Positions 1 through 4,698 of a stretch of 5,393 bases of DNA are shown piece by piece. The notes under the pieces are model-generated. The model did not search any database. It was not told where the DNA came from and saw only the letters and a list, made by a program, of their open reading frames with translations. The position numbers were made by a program, and so were the translations under genes. The stretch is from an uncultured Prevotellaceae bacterium (GTDB taxonomy: Bacteria; Bacteroidota; Bacteroidia; Bacteroidales; Bacteroidaceae). The stretch lies in the NCBI GenBank assembly GCA_946413885.1, contig CAMKMK010000160.1:1-5393 (forward strand). Reading direction: 5' to 3'. Every line of letters starts with the position of its first letter. Position 1 is the first letter of the stretch.

Positions 1-35
1 CACAACAGCAGTAGGGTCACAACTTGTCTTTTCAT
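1..35 (-). CDS. N-terminus of a leftward gene, putative exported protein (partial)
   Basis: Read leftward from an ATG at 35-33, the sequence gives MKRQVVTLLLL and then leaves the window. Two basic residues followed by a run of Val and Leu is how a Sec signal peptide or an N-terminal membrane anchor begins, so an exported or membrane protein is likely. Only 11 full codons are visible, so no family can be named. A Bacteroidetes -7 box on the same strand at 116-123 supports a leftward transcript. The gene is divergent from aroB. The start could also be a chance ATG, hence moderate confidence. Confidence 0.5.
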   Translation of the reverse strand, partial: MKRQVVTLLLL

Positions 36-90
36 CTTAAACTAAAACTAATCTTTGTAAGCGTTCTGAACTTTATTTATGATGCGAACG

Positions 91-104
91 AAACCAAATG
101 GTTT
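91..104. promoter_or_regulatory. 14-bp inverted repeat, operator-like
   Basis: AAACCA (91-96) and TGGTTT (99-104) are perfect inverted arms around a 2-bp centre. The centre is too small for a comfortable RNA hairpin loop, so a dimeric DNA-binding protein site is the likelier reading. It lies just downstream of the leftward -7 box (116-123), where a bound protein would block the leftward gene. It is about 50 bp upstream of the aroB -33 box. No regulator family can be assigned, and an AT-rich region could give such a dyad by chance. Confidence 0.3.
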
Positions 105-115
105 AAATCAAGGTG

Positions 116-123
116 CAAAGATA
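116..123 (-). promoter_or_regulatory. Bacteroidetes-type -7 box for the leftward gene
   Basis: On the minus strand the bases read TATCTTTG, a perfect match to the TAnnTTTG -7 box of the Bacteroidetes primary sigma factor. No TTTG is found 19-21 bp upstream, so the -33 half is missing or degenerate. Transcription would begin near 110 and leave a leader of about 75 nt before the ATG at 35. That leader would contain the 91-104 dyad. Confidence 0.4.
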
Positions 124-152
124 ACTTTTTTTAAGGGTTTTACCTACATGTA

Positions 153-184
153 TTTGGGTTTTTATTCGAAACATTGTAATTTTG
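153..184 (+). promoter_or_regulatory. aroB promoter
   Basis: A TTTG -33 box at 153-156 and a TAATTTTG -7 box at 177-184 are separated by 20 bp, matching the Bacteroidetes consensus in both boxes and in spacing. The predicted transcription start is near 190, giving a leader of about 34 nt. The bases before the aroB ATG are AT-rich with no Shine-Dalgarno motif, which is normal in this phylum. The start site is inferred from spacing only. Confidence 0.8.
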
Positions 185-223
185 CAGAAATTAAAACGCC
201 TCTATACCTAATTATTATATAGA

Positions 224-1285
224 ATGACCCAACAAGAGGTTATCATCAGCAAGAATCTGGAACAGAGTTTAAGTGCAGCCATCGGGAAATGTCCCTACGA
301 CAGGCTCTTTGTTCTGGCCGACACGAACACTTTGGAACTTTGTTGGCCCAAGGTGCGCAATTTCGAGTGTCTCAAAGGCAGCACCATGATTACCATTGGA
401 GCTACCGATGAGCATAAGAACCTGGAAACCCTCGCCTGCGTATGGACAGCCCTGCAAAAAGGAGGAGCCACAAGACACAGCCTGATGGTGAACCTGGGAG
501 GAGGAATGGTGACCGACCTGGGAGGATTTGCTGCCAGTACCTTCAAGCGCGGTATCCGATACATCAATGTTCCAACGACTTTGCTCAGCATGGTGGATGC
601 CAGCGTAGGCGGCAAGACAGGCATCAACTTCGGAGGACTGAAGAACGAGATTGGCGTATTCAATTGCGCCAGCAGCGTCATCCTTGACACAGAGTTCCTG
701 CGCACCCTGGATCACCAGAACATCTGCTCAGGATATGCAGAAATGCTGAAGCACGGGCTTATCAGCAACACCCAGAACTGGGCAGAGCTGATAGATTTCG
801 ACCTCAGTAATATCGATTATACCCATTTGCAGGATATGGTAGCCAAGAGCGTGGCCATCAAGGAGGAAATCGTGGAGAAAGACCCTACAGAGAAGGGCAT
901 CCGCAAGGCTCTGAACCTGGGGCACACCGCAGGTCACGCCCTGGAAAGTTTGGCCTTAGAAGAGAATCGCACCATCCTCCACGGATATGCCGTAGCATGG
1001 GGACTTGTTTGCGAGCTCTATCTGAGTGCGAAACGCATGAATTTCCCCAAGGATAAACTCCAGCAGACCATCCAATTCATTCGCGAGAATTATGGTACCT
1101 TCGTCTTCGATTGCAAGGAATACGATCGATTGTTCGACTTCATGGCACACGATAAAAAGAACGAGGCCGACATCATCAACTTCACTCTCTTGGGAGACAT
1201 CGGCGACATTCGAATCAACCAAAGTGCCGACAAGGAAGAAATCGAGGACATGCTGGACTTCTATCGCGAAAGCATGGGGTCCTAA
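224..1285 (+). CDS. aroB: 3-dehydroquinate synthase
   Basis: This cytoplasmic enzyme converts DAHP to 3-dehydroquinate, the second step of the shikimate pathway to aromatic amino acids and folate, using NAD+ and a divalent metal. The 353 residues match the usual length. The N-terminal half is the NAD-binding domain with the GGGMVTDLGGF motif (92-102), followed by the PTTLLSMVDASVGGKTGIN block (117-135; D125, K131). The C-terminal half carries the metal ligands E173 (YAEMLKHG), H234 (LNLGHTAGHALE) and H253 (LHGYAVAWG). K176, K213, R227, N231 and H238 align with the catalytic residues described for the Aspergillus AROM enzyme, so it should be active. The ATG at 224 is the first in frame after a well-formed promoter. 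No other aro gene is adjacent, so it appears monocistronic. I see no convincing intrinsic terminator after the stop. Confidence 0.98.
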   Translation: MTQQEVIISKNLEQSLSAAIGKCPYDRLFVLADTNTLELCWPKVRNFECLKGSTMITIGATDEHKNLETLACVWTALQKGGATRHSLMVNLGGGMVTDLGGFAASTFKRGIRYINVPTTLLSMVDASVGGKTGINFGGLKNEIGVFNCASSVILDTEFLRTLDHQNICSGYAEMLKHGLISNTQNWAELIDFDLSNIDYTHLQDMVAKSVAIKEEIVEKDPTEKGIRKALNLGHTAGHALESLALEENRTILHGYAVAWGLVCELYLSAKRMNFPKDKLQQTIQFIRENYGTFVFDCKEYDRLFDFMAHDKKNEADIINFTLLGDIGDIRINQSADKEEIEDMLDFYRESMGS

Positions 1286-1327
1286 ACCATCCCTTCACCC
1301 TTTTGCCTGAGAAGAGAAATTGGAGTC

Positions 1328-1360
1328 ATCCGAGTACTCTGAGTAATCCGAGTTCTCAGA
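1328..1360. repeat. Direct repeats ATCCGAGT with nested dyads
   Basis: ATCCGAGT occurs at 1328-1335 and again at 1346-1353, offset by 18 bp. The first copy runs into the perfect 8-bp palindrome GAGTACTC (1332-1339). TCTGAG (1338-1343) and CTCAGA (1355-1360) form a 6-bp inverted pair around an 11-base loop. The second inverted arm ends inside the first 22-bp tandem unit, so the two blocks adjoin. No function is known to me. Confidence 0.6.
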
Positions 1361-1435
1361 CAACACGTTGAATTGGGAAAGACAACACGTTCTTCCTGCA
1401 AAGACAACACGTTCTTCCTGCAAGGACAACACGTT
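1359..1435. repeat. Tandem repeat, four cores at 22-bp period
   Basis: The 11-bp core GACAACACGTT starts at 1359, 1381, 1403 and 1425, an exact 22-bp spacing, about two helical turns. Units two and three continue with CTTCCTGCAAA and CTTCCTGCAAG, so they match at 21 of 22 positions. The tail of unit one differs, and after the fourth core the array breaks off. Cores carry a dyad centred on AC: AAC/GTT in the two middle copies, CAAC/GTTG in the first, ACAAC/GTTGT in the last. The period is not a multiple of three and no reading frame crosses it usefully. A protein-binding array, a dispersed genome repeat or a slippage-prone minisatellite are all possible. Confidence 0.9.
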
Positions 1436-1470
1436 GTGTTCTGACTCCCAACAAGAAAAGGCGGAAGGAG

Positions 1471-1575
1471 ATGGCGAAAATTAAATTTCTAAAAGCAATC
1501 AAAAGTATTGGGATTTTTATTTGGATTTCCCCATTTTTCTTAGTATCTTTGTACCCAGAAAACCTAATAGAATGA
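1471..1575 (+). CDS. Doubtful 34-aa ORF, single-pass membrane-like peptide
   Basis: An ATG at 1471 opens 34 codons, with four Lys in the first 11 residues, then a hydrophobic stretch (IGIFIWISPFFLVSLY, about residues 13-28) and an acidic tail. Its TGA at 1573-1575 overlaps the phosphatase ATG at 1572 as ATGA, the form seen in translational coupling. GAAGGAG directly abuts the ATG, too close for a normal ribosome site. Against it, the full alkaline phosphatase promoter (1520-1551) lies inside it, and T-rich promoter DNA read in any frame tends to give Phe, Ile and Leu. I know no family for it. It is more likely chance than a gene, but it is testable by conservation. Confidence 0.2.
   Translation: MAKIKFLKAIKSIGIFIWISPFFLVSLYPENLIE
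1520..1551 (+). promoter_or_regulatory. Alkaline phosphatase promoter
   Basis: TTTG at 1520-1523 and TATCTTTG at 1544-1551 with a 20-bp spacer are a perfect Bacteroidetes -33/-7 pair. The predicted start of transcription near 1557 leaves only about 15 nt of leader before the ATG at 1572. The promoter excludes the in-frame TTG at 1521 as the start codon, because that codon lies within the -33 box. No sequence I can recognise as a Pho-type operator is present. Confidence 0.85.
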
Positions 1576-2999
1576 AAATGAAATACAGATTTACAACGCT
1601 CTTAGGCCTCTTCTTGGTGGCCCTGAGCATGATGGCCGAAGGAAAGGCTAAGTACGTCTTCTTCTTTATTGGAGACGGCATGGGCGTGAACCAAGTGAAT
1701 GCATCTGAGCACTATCTGGGTGCTTTGGAAGGAAAAATCGGTACATCGGAAATGTGCTTCCCTAGCTTTCCTTACGCAGGACTGGTCACCACCTTCAGCG
1801 CCAACTCGGGAGTGACGGACTCTGCTGCCGGAGGAACTGCCTTGGCAACAGGTCACAAGACCGTAAACGGCACGCTGGGAATGAAAGCCGACAAGAAAGA
1901 ACCTGCCCAGAGTGTGGCTGTATGGGCGCAGGATGCGGGTGCGGCTGTGGGCATCACCACCAGCGTGAGCGTGGATCATGCTACCCCTGGAGCCTTCTAT
2001 GCCCATGTTCCCAACCGCAGCGACTACTATACGATTGGTACACAACTGATTGAGACGAACTTCGATTTCTTTGCCGGATCTGATTTCCTGAAGCCAAAGA
2101 ATCCCACCGAAGGGGGTCCCGACCTGTATGCCCAATGCGAGAGCGCAGGCTATACTATCGTTCGAAGCTACAAGGATTACCAGAAGAAATGCAAGAAGGC
2201 CAGCAAGATGATTCTCCTCCAAAGCGAGGAAGCTAACAAGATTGACAGGGGAAGCATTCCCTACGCCATCGACCGTCAGAAAGGCGACTTGACCTTGACG
2301 GAAATCACTCGTGCCGCCATCAATTTCCTGACCAAGAAACAAACGGAGAAGAACGGGTTCTTCCTGATGGTGGAAGGTGGCAAGATTGACTGGGTTTGCC
2401 ACGCTAACGATGCAGCATCCGTTATCCAGGAGACCCTCGATATGGACGAAGCTGTCAAGGTTGCCTATGAATTCTACGAGCAGCATCCTGACGAGACCCT
2501 GATCATTGTGACTGCCGATCACGAGACGGGCGGCATGTCGCTGGGTCGTGATCCTTATTCGCTTTCTTTTGAGAAATTGCGCTATCAGCACATCAGCGTG
2601 AACAAGCTGGGATCGGAACTCCACAAGATGCACGAGAAATATGGCGACAAGTACAGCTGGGACCTCGTGAAGAAGTATCTGACTGAGAACTTCGGACTTT
2701 GGGAAAAGATTGAATTGAGCGAAAGCCAGAACAAGCGCTTGGAAACAGCCTTCCAGAACATCATGGCTGGCAAGGGAAAGGATGACAAGACTCTCTACCA
2801 GAAGGACGACGAGCTGGCAACAGCCGTGAAACGCATCATGTCGGAAACTGCTTTAGTGGGCTGGACCAGCGGTAGTCACAGCGGAGGATACGTTCCTGTC
2901 TTTGCCATTGGAGCTGGCGCTGAGAACTTCACAGGCCGTATGGACAATACGGATGTTCCCAAGCGGGTAGCCAAGGCTACGGGCTGGACCATCAGATAG
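1572..2999 (+). CDS. phoA: Secreted alkaline phosphatase (PhoA family)
   Basis: This enzyme hydrolyses phosphate monoesters in the periplasm, releasing inorganic phosphate. From the ATG at 1572 it has 475 residues, close to E. coli PhoA. A signal peptide (basic start, hydrophobic core about 7-21, cleavage probably near residues 22-26) has no lipobox Cys, so a soluble periplasmic protein is expected. The nucleophile is S84 in VTDSAAGGTA (81-90). Metal ligands are D35 (IGDGMG), E268, D273 and H277 (VEGGKIDWVCHAND), D316 and H317 (TADHETGG) and H436 (TSGSHSGG). R149 matches the substrate-binding Arg166 of E. coli. The position of E. coli Asp153 is His136 and that of Lys328 is Trp274. The stretch between H317 and H436 is longer than in E. 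coli, suggesting a crown-like insertion. ATG 1578 is an alternative start. Upstream in-frame codons from a TTG at 1521 overlap the promoter and are rejected. Confidence 0.96.
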   Translation: MKMKYRFTTLLGLFLVALSMMAEGKAKYVFFFIGDGMGVNQVNASEHYLGALEGKIGTSEMCFPSFPYAGLVTTFSANSGVTDSAAGGTALATGHKTVNGTLGMKADKKEPAQSVAVWAQDAGAAVGITTSVSVDHATPGAFYAHVPNRSDYYTIGTQLIETNFDFFAGSDFLKPKNPTEGGPDLYAQCESAGYTIVRSYKDYQKKCKKASKMILLQSEEANKIDRGSIPYAIDRQKGDLTLTEITRAAINFLTKKQTEKNGFFLMVEGGKIDWVCHANDAASVIQETLDMDEAVKVAYEFYEQHPDETLIIVTADHETGGMSLGRDPYSLSFEKLRYQHISVNKLGSELHKMHEKYGDKYSWDLVKKYLTENFGLWEKIELSESQNKRLETAFQNIMAGKGKDDKTLYQKDDELATAVKRIMSETALVGWTSGSHSGGYVPVFAIGAGAENFTGRMDNTDVPKRVAKATGWTIR

Positions 3000-3028
3000 T
3001 CAGACAAGCATTTTCCTCTTTCCTCTTT
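3000..3028. other. Convergent intergenic gap with pyrimidine tract
   Basis: Only 29 bp separate the stop of the phosphatase from the stop of rsgA on the other strand. From 3011 to 3030 every plus-strand base is C or T, with CCTC twice between T-runs. A weak imperfect stem (CTGGAC 2984-2989 with GTCAG 2999-3003, one bulge) precedes it, so it may act as a poor terminator for the rightward transcript. On the minus strand the tract is purine-rich and gives no U-run, so no terminator for rsgA is visible. The two transcripts probably overlap at their 3' ends. Confidence 0.35.
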
Positions 3029-3964
3029 TCAGTATCCCCTGCGATACTTGCTCTCTTCTTTGTCCTCCAGCATGGAAAGATAGCTGGTGTAGCGGCTCTG
3101 GGCTACACGACGCTCCTCGACAGCCGCCAAAACGGCACATCCAGGCTCGTGTGTGTGCGTACAATTGCCAAAACGGCACTCTCGTCCTATCTGGAAAATC
3201 TCGCGGAAATAATGTGTCACCTCCTCAGGCTCGATATTGAAGGTGCCAAATCCCTTGATACCTGGCGTATCTATAACGCCTCCCCCTCCAGGAAGATCGA
3301 ACATCTTGGAAAAGGTAGTGGTATGCATTCCTGTATCGTGCACATCGCTGATCTCAGCCGTGCGGACACTTGCATCAGGTATCAGGTAATTGAGCAACGT
3401 ACTCTTCCCCACTCCACTATTCCCGCTCAACAACGTGATCTTATCGGCAAATTCACGTTGAATTTCCGTAATACCGTCTCCTCGAGTAGCGCTGCATGAA
3501 AGGCATTTGTACCCGATAGACTCGTAAAGATACATCAAGTCCTTCAGGTATCGAAGCTCATCCTCGTCATAGAGGTCCACCTTATTGAATATAAGCAGAA
3601 CAGGCACACGATAAGCCTCGGCAGAAGCCAGGAAACGATCGATGAAGGTCGTGCTGGTCTCAGGATGGGAAACCGTAACGATCAGAGCTGCCAGATCGAC
3701 GTTGGCTGCAATGATGTGGCTCTGCTTGCTCAGGTTGGATGCCTTGCGAATAATGTAGTTCCTGCGATCCTGAATATCATCGATCATAGCTGTGGCACCA
3801 TCCGCTCCAGGAATGATCGTGACATAATCACCTACAGCGACGGGATTTGTGCTGCGGATCTCCCTCAAGCGGAAATTCCCTTTGACCTTACAATCAAAAA
3901 GCTGGCCATCATCCGTACGAACGATATACCAGCTTCCTGTATTTTTGATGACAAGTCCCTGCAT
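3029..3964 (-). CDS. rsgA: Ribosome small-subunit-dependent GTPase A
   Basis: RsgA (YjeQ) is a cytoplasmic GTPase that binds the 30S subunit late in assembly, checks the decoding centre and promotes release of maturation factors. The 311 residues show the full architecture. An N-terminal OB fold (about 1-75) is followed by a circularly permuted G domain, with NKVD (127-130, G4) and SATRGDG (158-164, G5) before GNSGVGKST (181-189, G1), the GMHTTT switch (212-217, G2) and DTPG (232-235, G3). The C-terminal zinc site has C263, C268, H270 and C276 with the standard C-x4-C-x-H-x5-C spacing. Its ATG shares one base with the frr stop (TGATG), so it is probably translated by coupling from the frr promoter. 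No separate promoter is seen. It ends 29 bp from the convergent phosphatase gene. Confidence 0.97.
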   Translation of the reverse strand: MQGLVIKNTGSWYIVRTDDGQLFDCKVKGNFRLREIRSTNPVAVGDYVTIIPGADGATAMIDDIQDRRNYIIRKASNLSKQSHIIAANVDLAALIVTVSHPETSTTFIDRFLASAEAYRVPVLLIFNKVDLYDEDELRYLKDLMYLYESIGYKCLSCSATRGDGITEIQREFADKITLLSGNSGVGKSTLLNYLIPDASVRTAEISDVHDTGMHTTTFSKMFDLPGGGGVIDTPGIKGFGTFNIEPEEVTHYFREIFQIGRECRFGNCTHTHEPGCAVLAAVEERRVAQSRYTSYLSMLEDKEESKYRRGY

Positions 3965-4524
3965 CAGATGGTCATGATCTCCTTCTGCTTTGCAGCCATC
4001 ACTTCCTCAATCTTCTTGATGAACTTGTCATGCTTTTTCTGAAGGGTAGCCTCAGAATCCTTTTCTATATCCTCGGAAAGACCATCCTTGATGGCTTTCT
4101 TCAGCTTCTCGATGGTTTCACGACGGGCATTGCGAATGCTTACCTTGGCCTGTTCCTCTTCCTTGCTGCATTGCTTCACCAGTTGCTTACGGCGCTCCTC
4201 AGTCAAAGGAGGAATACCCAGACGGATAATCTCGCCATTGTTCTCAGGCATGATACCAATATTGCTGTCTATGATTGCCTTCTCGATGACGCGGAACATA
4301 CTCTTGTCCCAAGGCTTGATAGCAATCGTACGGGCATCAGGAGTATTGATGGCAGCAACATTATTCAAGGGAACCATACTTCCATAACTGTCCACACGAA
4401 TTCCATCCAGAATGGCAATATTCGCCTTACCGGCACGAATGTGAGCAAGTGTATCCTCGAGATACATCACAGCCTCTTCCATTTTCTCTTCGGCTGCAGC
4501 CAAAACTTCTTTTACGTCAATCAT
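3964..4524 (-). CDS. frr: Ribosome recycling factor
   Basis: RRF works with EF-G after termination to split the 70S ribosome from mRNA and tRNA; it is cytoplasmic and usually essential. The 186 residues match the family length of about 185. Long helices at about 1-29 and 105-185 form the three-helix bundle of domain I, and about 31-104 is the beta-rich domain II. Family signatures are IRAGKAN (29-35), VDSYGSMVPLNNVA (44-57), AIKPWDKS (68-75) and ENNGEIIRLGIPPLTEERR (94-112). R131 in VSIRNARRE is the near-invariant arginine of helix 3. The ATG at 4524 follows a leader of about 43 nt from a well-formed promoter. frr leads the operon with rsgA. The common partner pyrH is not directly upstream; a divergent VTC-domain gene is there instead. 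Confidence 0.98.
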   Translation of the reverse strand: MIDVKEVLAAAEEKMEEAVMYLEDTLAHIRAGKANIAILDGIRVDSYGSMVPLNNVAAINTPDARTIAIKPWDKSMFRVIEKAIIDSNIGIMPENNGEIIRLGIPPLTEERRKQLVKQCSKEEEQAKVSIRNARRETIEKLKKAIKDGLSEDIEKDSEATLQKKHDKFIKKIEEVMAAKQKEIMTI

Positions 4525-4573
4525 AGTTTAGAAATGTTATGTTTTCGTTCGATAAATTTCTTTAATTTTTCAA

Positions 4574-4605
4574 CAAAAGTATATTATTTCTTCTAAAAAA
4601 CCAAA
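4574..4605 (-). promoter_or_regulatory. frr-rsgA promoter
   Basis: On the minus strand, TTTG (4605-4602) and TACTTTTG (4581-4574) are spaced by 20 bp, a perfect match to the Bacteroidetes -33/-7 consensus. Transcription would start near 4568. This gives the operon its own promoter rather than read-through from an upstream gene. The -33 box is only 5 bp from that of the divergent VTC gene. Confidence 0.8.
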
Positions 4606-4610
4606 GGAAT

Positions 4611-4643
4611 GTTGCCAATAGTAGTACTTTTTTGCTATATTTG
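4611..4643 (+). promoter_or_regulatory. VTC-domain gene promoter
   Basis: The -7 box TATATTTG (4636-4643) is a perfect TAnnTTTG. The -33 region has GTTG at 4611-4614, three of four bases of the consensus, with a 21-bp spacer. The predicted start near 4650 leaves a leader of about 50 nt. Because the -33 boxes of this promoter and of frr lie almost back to back, RNA polymerase at one may hinder the other. Confidence 0.7.
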
Positions 4644-4673
4644 CACAATAAAATAAAATTTTAAAGGTGAAAA

Positions 4674-4689
4674 ACGTCTGTTTTGACGT
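4674..4689 (+). promoter_or_regulatory. Small hairpin in the VTC gene leader
   Basis: ACGTC (4674-4678) and GACGT (4685-4689) can pair around a TGTTTT loop, ending 9 nt before the ATG at 4699. AAAAC (4671-4675) with GTTTT (4680-4684) is an alternative, mutually exclusive pairing. A structure this close to the start codon could lower ribosome access, but five base pairs is weak and no ligand or conserved class is recognisable. Confidence 0.25.
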
Positions 4690-4698
4690 GATTGTTGA

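Larger units (their letters stand above)
1320..1451. repeat. Inverted-repeat-bounded intergenic element
   Basis: TTGGAGTCA (1320-1328) and TGACTCCCAA (1442-1451) are inverted copies differing by one extra G. They enclose about 113 bp that hold the 18-bp-spaced direct repeats and the 22-bp-period tandem array. No ORF of note lies inside, so it is not an insertion sequence. Whether the arms pair across the array, mark the ends of a mobile non-coding repeat, or are coincidental cannot be decided from one copy. No target-site duplication is evident. Confidence 0.4.

Noticed and set aside
202..222. CTATA/TATAG hairpin before the aroB start
   Set aside because: A five-pair, nearly all-AT stem with an 11-base loop in AT-rich leader DNA is expected by chance.
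1359..1435. CRISPR array
   Set aside because: The conserved core is only 11 bp with 11-bp spacers that are themselves repeated, and there are no cas genes.
1521..1571. N-terminal extension of the phosphatase from a TTG start
   Set aside because: These codons overlap the -33 and -7 boxes and would put 17 extra residues before a normal signal peptide.
1602..2633. 343-codon antisense ORF inside the alkaline phosphatase gene
   Set aside because: It mirrors a strongly supported gene with every catalytic motif in place, its translation shows no recognisable domain, and no promoter serves it. Long antisense frames arise from codon bias.
3031..3048. Hairpin AGTATC/GATACT as a terminator
   Set aside because: The 6-bp AT-rich stem lies within the rsgA C-terminal codons and has no U-run on either strand.
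4030..4596. 188-codon plus-strand ORF over frr
   Set aside because: It lies opposite the complete frr gene and runs into the frr promoter. No family features were seen.
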